A stretch of 64,000 nucleotides of DNA from Paralimibaculum aggregatum (lineage in GTDB: Bacteria; Pseudomonadota; Alphaproteobacteria; Rhodobacterales; Rhodobacteraceae), in contig NZ_BSYI01000001.1 in assembly GCF_030270585.1 (NCBI RefSeq), positions 186,001-250,000 on the forward strand, read 5' to 3'. The notes under the pieces are model-generated. The model was given only the letters and a program-made list of their open reading frames with translations, made no database searches and was not told the origin of the DNA. Below, piece by piece: positions 46,745 to 54,055 of the stretch (position 1 is its first letter; each line of letters starts with the position of its first letter). The position numbers were made by a program, and so were the translations under genes.

Positions 46745-47142
46745 ATATAATAAAATTTAGGTACTGGAATGGCGTCACAAACGTGATGGTGAACGATCCA
46801 GAAATGCCATATAAAGAGGGCTGGACAATAGAGCAGTTGTTCAGTGAAAGAGGCTGGATTTGGATGCAGTACACTGGCCTCAAAGATGTAAATGGGAAGG
46901 AAATTTACGAAGGTGATGTTTGTGAAGAAATCAGCGTGTCCGGCAGAAGATCCCATAAGTCAGCAATTGAATTCTTCGATGGCTCGTATCATCTTTGCCA
47001 CGATCATTTTGATCTGCGAGGGAATACAACTGGAAGGTACGAACAAGTTCTGGGATTTCTGGAACAACCTGCTGTTGAGATTATCGGCAACATCTACGAA
47101 AATCCGGAGTTACTCACCCCACCATCTGAACCAGTAGCGTAG
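46741..47142 (+). CDS. YopX-like phage protein
   Basis: A 133-residue protein with the YopX pattern: IIKFRYWNG near the start, MQYTGLKDVNGKEIYEGDVCEE in the middle and EIIGNIYENPELL at the end. YopX proteins are common in phages, including SPbeta, and in prophage replication regions; the fold is known but the role is not. AT-rich codon use marks it as foreign. The ATG overlaps the upstream stop. Confidence 0.85.
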   Translation: MNIIKFRYWNGVTNVMVNDPEMPYKEGWTIEQLFSERGWIWMQYTGLKDVNGKEIYEGDVCEEISVSGRRSHKSAIEFFDGSYHLCHDHFDLRGNTTGRYEQVLGFLEQPAVEIIGNIYENPELLTPPSEPVA

Positions 47143-47329
47143 TCACAGCTGCTACAACCGCTCCGATAACCGCGCTAACGATAGCGACCCGCATATTGTC
47201 CCGTCGCGTGATTTGAAACTTTAGGTGATCGATCTCGCGCTGGTATTGTTCACGCGCTTCAGGATCACCAAAGCCTCCCCTATCCATGGAGCGCAACAAC
47301 GAAGCCAGTTCGTTATCCAATTTCCCCAC
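47114..47329 (-). CDS. Small membrane protein of the insert
   Basis: A 71-residue protein: a charged helical N-terminal half (LASLLRSMDRGGFGDPEAREQ...RRDNMR) and one C-terminal membrane helix (VAIVSAVIGAVVAAVTTLLVQMV). GTG start at 47329 with GGAG 7 nt upstream. It converges with and overlaps the end of the YopX-like gene by 29 bp. The tail-anchored design recalls phage holin-like or small stress proteins, but no family is assigned. Confidence 0.55.
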   Translation of the reverse strand: MGKLDNELASLLRSMDRGGFGDPEAREQYQREIDHLKFQITRRDNMRVAIVSAVIGAVVAAVTTLLVQMVG

Positions 47330-47349
47330 GTTTCAACTCCGAATTCAAA

Positions 47350-47368
47350 GAGACTAAACCGAGACTAG
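47350..47368. repeat. GAGACTA/GAGACTAG direct repeats, right copies
   Basis: GAGACTA (47350-47356) and GAGACTAG (47361-47368) are direct repeats 11 bp apart, about 45 bp inside the right boundary of the insert. They share the word found at 46367-46374. Confidence 0.3.
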
Positions 47369-47413
47369 CGCCCTAATCTGAAACTCTTAAATCCGCTAAC
47401 CTCTTGATTTTGT

Positions 47414-47490
47414 TGGTACCGCCTGCTGGATTCGAACCAGCGACCTCTAGATCCACAATCTAGCGCTCTAACCAACTGAGCTAAGGCGGC
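47414..47490 (-). tRNA. tRNA-His (GTG)
   Basis: A complete 77-nt cloverleaf on the minus strand: acceptor GCCGCCT/AGGCGGT, D-arm GCTC/GAGC, anticodon arm CTAGA-TTGTGGA-TCTAG with anticodon GTG, variable AGGTC, T-arm GCTGG-TTCGAAT-CCAGC, A73 and an encoded CCA. Position 1 pairs with U72 as G-U, and the discriminator is A rather than C. This is the alphaproteobacterial form that does not use the extra G-1. Its 3' half was probably replaced by an element-derived copy during integration. Confidence 0.97.
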
Positions 47491-47534
47491 CCGATGCGGC
47501 TGTGCGGGCGGCGCGAGCGCCGTCCTAGACGTCG

Positions 47535-47562
47535 GATTAATCGCTGCGGCGCGGGAATTCAA
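47535..47562 (-). promoter_or_regulatory. Possible tRNA-His promoter
   Basis: On the minus strand TTGAAT (47562-47557), 16 bp, TTAATC (47540-47535). The start would give a leader of about 38 nt before the tRNA 5' end. Modest consensus match. Confidence 0.35.
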
Positions 47563-47670
47563 GCTCCCCCTTTGCAATTGTGTCATCGGCTCTGGCATTG
47601 TCGTCGCCCAGAGCAGATCACGGGCGACGCGCCGGCATGGCGCGCCCCGGACAGGAGGAGTGCGCAGGCC

Positions 47671-47928
47671 ATGGGCATCGACAGCGAGAGCGAGGTGGCG
47701 GCGAGCCTCCGGATCGGGCCGACCACGCTCGGCATGGTGCGGGTCTATGTCGAGTCGGACGGGCTCGAGCTGCCGATGGATTTCGACCCCGACGAAGCGC
47801 GCGAGATCGCCGAGGAGCTGCGCGCCGCCGCGGACCGGGCCGACGCGCTCGCCACGGCCAGCAAGGGCGGCGGCAAGGCCGGCAGGGCCCGCAAGGGTGC
47901 CGGAAGCGGCGGCAGCGAGCGGAGCTGA
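47671..47928 (+). CDS. DUF6324 family small protein
   Basis: An 85-residue acidic protein: MGIDSESEVAASLRIGPTTLGMVRVYVESDGLELPMDFDPDEAREIAEELRAAADRA, then a Gly/Lys/Ala tail. The first 65 residues fit my memory of the small Rhodobacterales DUF6324 family; the tail is extra. Function unknown. AGGAGGAG lies upstream of the ATG. The next gene begins 1 nt after the stop. Confidence 0.7.
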   Translation: MGIDSESEVAASLRIGPTTLGMVRVYVESDGLELPMDFDPDEAREIAEELRAAADRADALATASKGGGKAGRARKGAGSGGSERS

Positions 47929-47929
47929 C

Positions 47930-49045
47930 ATGGCACCGCCGCCGCGCAGCGAGGCCGATCTGGCCCCGGAGGCGGCGGCGGCCTCCGGCACGGGCCGGCC
48001 GGAGGCGGGCGAGGCGGGCGACGGGCGCCCGGCGATGGCCGTGCCCGCCGGCCCGCTGCCGATCGCGATGGCAGCGATCACCGTCGACGGCCGCTGCCGC
48101 GAGCGCAATCCGGCCGATCTCGCGATCTTCGGCGAGCGGGCGGACCGGCTGATCGCGCGCTTTCTCGACCCGGGACTTGGGCAGTCGATGCTCGCCGCGG
48201 CGGTGGCCGACGGCATTGCCGAGGCGCCGGCCTGCCTCACCACCGCCGCCGGCGCCCGGCCCTTCCGCGTCAGTCTCTGGCGCCAGCGCGGCGGCGAGCG
48301 CATCCGCGTGCTCGGCGCCTTCGCCGGAGACGCGCCCCCGGCTCCGGCACCACCCCCCGACACCCGCCCCGCGCTCCCCGGGGACGGCGGCGCGGCGGAG
48401 ATCCTCGTGCGTGCACTGAGGGCGCCGCTGCGGGCCGCCATCGGGGCCGCCGAGCGGCTGCGCGACCAGGGCACGGCGGCGGGCGGCGAGGCGGTGGCCC
48501 GCGGTGCCTCCGACATCCTCGCGGCCGGCTGGCGGCTGACCCGGCTGGCCGACGACCTGCTCGCCGCGCCGCCGGGGCGGCTGCCGGCACCGCGGGCGCT
48601 CGGCGAGGTCGACCCGGTGCGCCTGATCCGGCGGCTGCTCCGCCTCGCCGCCGGGGAGTTCACTGCGCGCGGCATCCTGGTGGAAGAGGAGCGGCTGCCG
48701 CCACCCGGCGCGGCGCCGCTGGTGCTGGCCGACGAGAGCCTGCTCTGGCTGGCCTTCGAGACGCTGCTCTGGGAGGCGGCGGCGGAAGCCGGCCCGGACG
48801 GGCGGATCGCGCTCGGCCTTGCCCGGACCGCGGGCGGCGGCGCGGTGCTGGAGATCGCCGCGCAGACCGGCACCGCCGCACCGATCGAGCGCGCGCCGCC
48901 CCGCCTGGCCAGCAGCGGCGGGCTCGGCCCCGAGCTCTGCGGCCCGATTCTCGCCTCCATCGGCCTTGCGCTCGAGCCACAGGCGGGGGAGGGTCCGGCG
49001 CTGCGCATCCACATTCCTCCCGAAAGCTGCCTGGACCCGCCATGA
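47930..49045 (+). CDS. Histidine-kinase-like protein lacking the phospho-acceptor His
   Basis: A 371-residue soluble protein. It has an N-terminal PAS-like region (about 40-132), a helical dimerisation segment where the usual SHELRTPL motif reads VRALRAPL (Arg161 in place of His, Ala162 in place of Glu), and a C-terminal GHKL-ATPase-like domain (about 205-365) whose N-box Asn appears replaced (TLLWEAA), with a weak SGGLGPELCG G-box. It probably cannot autophosphorylate and may act as a scaffold or sensor. Its stop overlaps the SHMT-like gene (ATGA), tying it to that operon. Confidence 0.7.
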   Translation: MAPPPRSEADLAPEAAAASGTGRPEAGEAGDGRPAMAVPAGPLPIAMAAITVDGRCRERNPADLAIFGERADRLIARFLDPGLGQSMLAAAVADGIAEAPACLTTAAGARPFRVSLWRQRGGERIRVLGAFAGDAPPAPAPPPDTRPALPGDGGAAEILVRALRAPLRAAIGAAERLRDQGTAAGGEAVARGASDILAAGWRLTRLADDLLAAPPGRLPAPRALGEVDPVRLIRRLLRLAAGEFTARGILVEEERLPPPGAAPLVLADESLLWLAFETLLWEAAAEAGPDGRIALGLARTAGGGAVLEIAAQTGTAAPIERAPPRLASSGGLGPELCGPILASIGLALEPQAGEGPALRIHIPPESCLDPP

Positions 49046-50388
49046 CCGAGACATCTGCCCCCACCGACACCGTTCCCGCCGAGGCCGAGCCCACCTGGCT
49101 CGCCGCCCCCGCACGGGCGCGCATCGCCGAGATCGAGGCCGGGCTCGCCGGGCGCGACGCCGCCGGGCTGGCGGCGGAGATCGAGCGCCTGGTGGCGGCG
49201 GACGAAGCGCTCCGCGCCCGGCACAGCATCAATCTCGACCCCGCTGCCAACGTGATGAACCCGGCTGCCGAGGCGCTGATGGCGCGCGGGCTCTCGGGCC
49301 GGCCCTCGCTGGGGCATCCGGGCACGAAATACGAGGCGGGGCTCGAGGAAATCGAGCAGATCGAGGTGATCGCGTCGCGGCTCGCGCGGCAGGTCTTCGG
49401 GGCGCGCTTTGCCGAGATCCGGCTCGGCTCCGGGGCGATGGCGAACCTTGCCGCCTTCATGGCGGTCTGCCGGCCGGGCGACGCGGTGATCGTGCCGCCG
49501 GCCTCGGTGGGCGGGCATGTGACGCATCACCTGCCGGGCGCCGCGGGGCTCTACGGGCTTAAGGTCCACGCCGCCCCGGTCAACCCGCAGACCTACAGCG
49601 TCGATCCGGAGGGCGTGGCGGCGCTGGCGGCGCGGGTCGGACCGAGGCTCATCACCATCGGCGGCTCGCTCAACCTCGGGCACCACCCGGTTGCCGAGCT
49701 CGCGGCGATCGCGCGCGAGCACGGCGCGAGGCTGATGTTCGACGCGGCGCATCTCTCGGGTCCGATCGCGGGCGGCGCCTGGCCGGACCCGCTGTCGGAA
49801 GGCGCCGACCTGATGACCCTGAGCACCTACAAGAGCCTCGGCGGGCCGCCGGGCGGGCTGGTGCTGACCAACGATCCCGGCCTCGCCGGGCGCATCGACG
49901 CCATCGCCTTTCCGGGCCTCACCGCCAACCCTGATCCGGGCCGCATCGCGGCGCTGGCGCGGACGCTGCTCGACTGGGTGGCCTTCGGGCCGGAGGCCGC
50001 CCGCGAGATGGTCGCTGCGGCGCGCACGCTGGCGGCCGAGCTCTACCGCCACGGGCTGCCGGTGGCCTTCGCCGGCGACGACGCGACCCGCAGCCATGCC
50101 CTCGCGCTGCAGGCGGCGCGCTGGGGCGGCGGCGCGGCGATGGCGGCGCGGCTGCGGCGGGCCGGGCTGCTGGCCTGCCCGATCGGCCTGCCGGACGGGC
50201 GCGACGGTGTCGCGGAGGGCCTGCGCATCGGCACCTCCGAGATCTCGCGCCGCGGCATGGGCGTCGAGGAGATGGGCGCGCTGGCCGAGCTGATCGCGCG
50301 CGCGCTCGAAGGCGATCCGGCGGCGGTGGCACCGGATGTCGGCCGCCTCGCGGCGCGGCACGATCGGCTGCGCCACGTGCTGCCCTGA
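49042..50388 (+). CDS. Serine hydroxymethyltransferase-like PLP enzyme
   Basis: A 448-residue fold-type-I PLP enzyme most like SHMT: SINLDPAANVMNPAAEALMARGL, GHPGTKYEAGLEEIEQIE, IRLGSGAMANLAAFMAV, MFDAAHLSGPIAGG, and the PLP lysine in LSTYKSLGGPPGG (Lys264). True GlyA has TTTHKTLRGPRGG, so this is a paralogue whose aldol/transfer substrate is unknown. The ATG overlaps the pseudokinase stop, and the Mur ligase starts 7 nt after its own stop. Confidence 0.85.
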   Translation: MTETSAPTDTVPAEAEPTWLAAPARARIAEIEAGLAGRDAAGLAAEIERLVAADEALRARHSINLDPAANVMNPAAEALMARGLSGRPSLGHPGTKYEAGLEEIEQIEVIASRLARQVFGARFAEIRLGSGAMANLAAFMAVCRPGDAVIVPPASVGGHVTHHLPGAAGLYGLKVHAAPVNPQTYSVDPEGVAALAARVGPRLITIGGSLNLGHHPVAELAAIAREHGARLMFDAAHLSGPIAGGAWPDPLSEGADLMTLSTYKSLGGPPGGLVLTNDPGLAGRIDAIAFPGLTANPDPGRIAALARTLLDWVAFGPEAAREMVAAARTLAAELYRHGLPVAFAGDDATRSHALALQAARWGGGAAMAARLRRAGLLACPIGLPDGRDGVAEGLRIGTSEISRRGMGVEEMGALAELIARALEGDPAAVAPDVGRLAARHDRLRHVLP

Positions 50389-50395
50389 GGCGCGG

Positions 50396-51709
50396 ATGGC
50401 GCTCGGGCCCCGGTTCCTGCGGCTCGCGGCGCCGCTCATCGGTCCCGGCGGAGTGGATGCGGCGATCACCCTCAAGCGCGACGCGGAGGGGCTGGCGGCG
50501 CTGCTGCCGGCGCGGGCCTGGCGGGCGCTGCATCCGCGGCTCCGTGTCGTCGGCATCACCGGGAGCTGCGGCAAGACCACCGCCACCGGGCTGATCGGCG
50601 CGGTGCTGGCCGAGGCCGGGCCGGTGATCTGCTCGACGCGCCCCTGGGCGGCCTCGGGCGCGGCGGCGCGGCTGAGCCAGGGGGCGAATGCGCGCCGCCC
50701 GATCGGGCGGCTGATGCTGCGCGCGCGGGGCGACACCCGGTTCTTCGTCGCCGAGATGGGCGGCGGCGATGCCGGGGGGCTGCGCCAGTTCGCCCGCCAT
50801 CTGCGCCCCGACATCGCGGTGGTGACCCATGTGCGGCTCGACCACCGGTCGCGCTATCGCAACCACGAGGCGGTGGCCGCGGACAAGGGCCGGCTGATCG
50901 CCGCATTGCCGCCGGAGGGCCTCGCGATCCTGAACGCCGACGACCCGCATGTGGCGGCGATGCGCCGGCTGACCCGGGCACGGGTGATCGCCTGCGGCCG
51001 GGCGGAGGGGGCGGACCTCCGGCTCCTGGACGCATCCGCGAGCCTCACGGAGGGGCTGCGCCTCGCGCTGTCGCATGACAGCCGCCGGATCACGCTCGCC
51101 ACCCGGTTCACTTCGGAGATCGCGGTCATGCCGCTGATGGCCGCGGTCGCCGCCGGGCTGGCCGTGGGGGTGGCGCCCGCGCGCATCCGCGCGGTGCTCG
51201 AGGCCGCCGAGCCGCCGCCCGGGCGCATGCGGCTGCACCGGCTGGACAGCGGGATCGCGGTGATCGACGATTCGGTGAAGGCCCCGCTCTATTCCGTCGA
51301 GCAGGCGCTCGATGCGCTGGCCGCGGCAGAGGCGGCCCGCAAGGTGGCGGTGATCGGCACGCTCTCGGATCTCGGCAGCGCAACCTCGACAAAATACCGC
51401 CGGGTGGCGCGGCAGGCGCTGGCGGTGGCAGACACCGTGCTCTTCGTCGGCCCCTGGGCCGGCAGCGTGGCGCGGCTGAAGGCGGAGGCCGGGGCGGGTC
51501 GGCTGCTCACCGCCGAGACCGCCGCGGAGGCGCTCGCACAGCTCGGGCCGGTCCTCGGCCCCGGCGCGCTGGTGCTGCTCAAGGGCTCGAACAACGCCGA
51601 CCATCTGGAGCGGCTGCTGCTGGCGCTATCCGGGCAGGAGGTCGCCTGCGACCGGATCGGCTGCGGCCGTCACCACCGCTGCGAGGACTGCGCCCTGCTG
51701 GCGCCCTGA
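50396..51709 (+). CDS. Mur ligase family protein with Cys-rich tail
   Basis: A 437-residue ATP-dependent amide ligase: P-loop VGITGSCGKTTATGLIG, DIAVVTHVRLDHRSRYRNHEAVAADKG, AILNADDPHVAAM, and the C-terminal domain with PPPGRMRLHRLDSGIAVIDDSVKAP and VLLKGSNN. These are MurF-like motifs, but it is not in a cell-wall cluster. The last 20 residues hold CX4CX5CX2C with two His (CDRIGC...HHRCEDC), a possible metal-binding tail. With the SHMT-like enzyme upstream it may ligate an unusual amino acid. Confidence 0.85.
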   Translation: MALGPRFLRLAAPLIGPGGVDAAITLKRDAEGLAALLPARAWRALHPRLRVVGITGSCGKTTATGLIGAVLAEAGPVICSTRPWAASGAAARLSQGANARRPIGRLMLRARGDTRFFVAEMGGGDAGGLRQFARHLRPDIAVVTHVRLDHRSRYRNHEAVAADKGRLIAALPPEGLAILNADDPHVAAMRRLTRARVIACGRAEGADLRLLDASASLTEGLRLALSHDSRRITLATRFTSEIAVMPLMAAVAAGLAVGVAPARIRAVLEAAEPPPGRMRLHRLDSGIAVIDDSVKAPLYSVEQALDALAAAEAARKVAVIGTLSDLGSATSTKYRRVARQALAVADTVLFVGPWAGSVARLKAEAGAGRLLTAETAAEALAQLGPVLGPGALVLLKGSNNADHLERLLLALSGQEVACDRIGCGRHHRCEDCALLAP

Positions 51710-51715
51710 GCGGGC

Positions 51716-52447
51716 CTATTCCGCCGCGACCCCCTCCTCCGCGGCGAGCGCGCGCTCGGCGCCCGCGCGCTCCCGCGGAAACGCCGCCAGCGCGCTGAGG
51801 CGCAGCCAGTCCGGGAAGGCGCGGCAATGCGCCTCCGGCCCCTCGAGGCGGATCCGGCCCGCGCGGATCTCGGCGCGCAGGTCGCGAAACCCCCGCCAGG
51901 CCTCGACGAAGCGGCGGATCTCCGCCAGCACCCTGAGATCCTCATCGAAGCCCGGATGCTTGAGGCACATGTCCACCCGTCCGCCCTCATGCACCAGCCA
52001 GAAGCGGTTGAGCGCCACCGGGCTGCCGGCGAACTCGAAGCCGATCACGGTGCGGCCCGCGGGCATCGCCTCGGTGGCAAGGCGGGTGTGCATGCTCCAT
52101 GCGAGGAAGGCCGGGTCGAGATCCTCCGAGACCATGTCGCGCCCCCATTTCTGGCCCCAGACAGCGAGCTGCATGATGATCGGATCGAGTTCGCGCCCGG
52201 CTTCCGTGAGCAGGTATTCGTGGCCGCGCCCCTCCCGGAGCGGGCGGCGCTCCACCAGCCCGGCACGCTCGAGCGCGGCGAGGCGCTGGGAGAGCAGCGT
52301 CGCGGAGATCTTCGGTACGCCGCGATGGATCTCGTTGAAGCGCCGGCAGCCATCGACGAGCCGGCTGACGATCAAGAGCGTCCAGCGCTCGCAGAGCAGT
52401 TCCGCGGCGAGCGCGAGCGGGCAATACTGGCCGAAACCCTTGGGCAT
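51716..52447 (-). CDS. HxlR-family transcriptional regulator
   Basis: A 243-residue regulator. An N-terminal winged helix (MPKGFGQYCPLALAAELLCERWTLLIVSRLVDGCRRFNEI, SATLLSQRLAALERAGLVER, YLLTEAGREL) is followed by an effector domain of about 130 residues, as in larger HxlR proteins. The ATG at 52447 has GGGAG 8 nt upstream. It diverges from a FAD oxidoreductase, and the shared 155-bp region contains a tandem palindrome likely to be its operator. It lies tail-to-tail with the Mur ligase gene. Confidence 0.88.
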   Translation of the reverse strand: MPKGFGQYCPLALAAELLCERWTLLIVSRLVDGCRRFNEIHRGVPKISATLLSQRLAALERAGLVERRPLREGRGHEYLLTEAGRELDPIIMQLAVWGQKWGRDMVSEDLDPAFLAWSMHTRLATEAMPAGRTVIGFEFAGSPVALNRFWLVHEGGRVDMCLKHPGFDEDLRVLAEIRRFVEAWRGFRDLRAEIRAGRIRLEGPEAHCRAFPDWLRLSALAAFPRERAGAERALAAEEGVAAE

Positions 52448-52507
52448 GCGGTTCTCCCTTGGCGGTCGGGCTCCCACCCCGATCATGGCCGAATCGCGGG
52501 AGCCCAA

Positions 52508-52545
52508 CCACTCCGGATTCCGGAGCGCTCCAGATTCCCGAGTGG
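52508..52545. promoter_or_regulatory. Tandem palindromic operator between hxlR-type gene and oxidoreductase
   Basis: The 38-bp block is itself a palindrome (16 of 19 base pairs) and is made of two 15-bp palindromes, CTCCGGATTCCGGAG (52511-52525, perfect) and CTCCAGATTCCCGAG (52528-52542, partial), centred 17 bp apart. It lies between the two divergent start codons, as an autoregulatory operator would. Confidence 0.65.
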
Positions 52546-52602
52546 CGCGGGCCGGGCCGGGGACGCATCCTCCTCGCCATGAAGCCGCTGGAGGAGACCG
52601 CA

Positions 52603-53988
52603 ATGGACAGCGCAGACCCCCTCGCCCCGCTCGACCGACGGCTCGGGCGCCGGCTGATCCGCCCCGGAGATGCGGACTACGACACCGCCCGGCAGGTCTG
52701 GAACGCGATGATCGACCGCCGCCCCGCCGCCATCGCCCGCTGCCGCAGCGTCGAGGACGTTGTGGCCGCGGTGGCAGCCTGCCGGGCCGCCGGCCGGGTC
52801 GCGGCGATCCGCGGCGGCGGGCATAACATCGCCGGCAGCGCGGTGGCCGATGACGCGCTGGTGATCGACCTGTCGGACATGCGCGGCGTCACCGTCGATC
52901 CCGCGGCCCGCATTGCCCGGGTGCAGGGCGGCGCGCTGCTCGCCGATCTCGACGCCGCGGCACAGGCCCACGGGCTCGCGGTGCCGGCGGGCGTGATCTC
53001 GAGCACCGGGGTGGCGGGGCTGACCCTCGGCGGCGGCTTCGGCTGGCTGTCGCGGCGCTTCGGCCTGGCGGCGGACAACCTGCTCGCGGTGCGGCTGGTG
53101 ACCGCCGCGGGCAGGGTGGTGGAGGCCACCCCCGATGCAACGCCCGAGCTGTTCTGGGCCCTGCGCGGCGGCGGCGGCAATTTCGGCGTGGCGGTGGAGT
53201 TCGCCTTTCGCCTCCATGCCGTGGGGCCGGAGGTGCTGTTCGGGCCAACGGTCTTCCCGCTCGAGGCGGCGGAGGTGACGCTGGCGGCCTGGGGCGCCTT
53301 CTGTGCCGGGGCGCCGCGGGAGGCCTGCGTCTGGGCGGATCTGCTGACGGCACCGCCGCTGCCCTTCCTCGACGACCGGCATCACGGGCGGAAGGTGCTC
53401 TCGCTGATGCAGTGCTGGAGCGGCGATCCGGCGGAGGGCGCTTCGGTGCTGGCGCCGCTCCGCGAGCTGCCCGAGGCGATCGGCGATGCGGTCGCGGTCA
53501 GGCCCTATGTCGAGGCGCAGCGGATGCTCGACGCCGCCTATGAGGCCGGCGCGCGCAACTACTGGAGCGCGAGCAATGTGGCCGGCATCGTCGATCCCCT
53601 GCCCCGGCTGCTGGCCGAGCGCGCCGCGATCCTGCCGACACCGGCTTCCGACATCCTGATCTGCCAGCTCGGCGGCGCCATCGACGACGTCGCCCCGGAG
53701 GACAGCGCCTATCCGCATCGCGGCGTGGGGTTCTCGATCACCGCCGGCGCGCGCTGGACCGACCCGGCGGACGACGCCCGCTGCACCGGCTGGCTCCGCG
53801 AAACCGCGGCGGCCTTCCGCCCGCATGCGCAGCCGGGCGCCTATGTGAACTTCATCCCCGAGGGAGGGCGCACGGCGGACGCCTTTGGCGCCAATCTGGC
53901 TCGGCTGGCGGCGGTGAAGGCGGTTCACGACCCGGAGAACCTGTTCCGGTCGAACCAGAACATCCTGCCGGGTCGCTCCCCGGCCTGA
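52603..53988 (+). CDS. FAD-binding (BBE-type) oxidoreductase
   Basis: A 461-residue oxidase-like protein of the PCMH/BBE family. The FAD domain has AIRGGGHNIAGSAVADDALVIDLS and SSTGVAGLTLGGGFGWLSRRFGLAADNLL, including the His commonly used for covalent flavin; the C-terminal BBE segment has FRSNQNILP. Relatives oxidise sugars, alkaloids or nicotine derivatives; the substrate is unknown. The ATG at 52603 follows GGAGGAGA; an ATG at 52579 has no site. Probably controlled by the divergent HxlR regulator. Confidence 0.88.
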   Translation: MDSADPLAPLDRRLGRRLIRPGDADYDTARQVWNAMIDRRPAAIARCRSVEDVVAAVAACRAAGRVAAIRGGGHNIAGSAVADDALVIDLSDMRGVTVDPAARIARVQGGALLADLDAAAQAHGLAVPAGVISSTGVAGLTLGGGFGWLSRRFGLAADNLLAVRLVTAAGRVVEATPDATPELFWALRGGGGNFGVAVEFAFRLHAVGPEVLFGPTVFPLEAAEVTLAAWGAFCAGAPREACVWADLLTAPPLPFLDDRHHGRKVLSLMQCWSGDPAEGASVLAPLRELPEAIGDAVAVRPYVEAQRMLDAAYEAGARNYWSASNVAGIVDPLPRLLAERAAILPTPASDILICQLGGAIDDVAPEDSAYPHRGVGFSITAGARWTDPADDARCTGWLRETAAAFRPHAQPGAYVNFIPEGGRTADAFGANLARLAAVKAVHDPENLFRSNQNILPGRSPA

Positions 53989-54055
53989 GGCCCCCCCGCC
54001 CGAAAAGGCCGGCGGGGCGCAAGCGGAGACCGACGGGCGCCCCCCGGGGCGGCCG

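Larger units (their letters stand above)
46225..47413. mobile_element. 1.19-kb AT-rich insert at tRNA-His
   Basis: Base composition switches sharply to AT-rich exactly at the end of the displaced tRNA half and back to GC-rich at the intact tRNA. Orientation fits classical integration at a tRNA 3' end: intact tRNA on one side, cast-off 3' half on the other, in the same direction. Contents: DnaA-box-like pair, alternative hairpins, a small gene, a YopX-like phage gene, and a small membrane-protein gene. No integrase, repressor or replication protein is visible, so it is a satellite-like unit or a deletion remnant. Confidence 0.75.
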
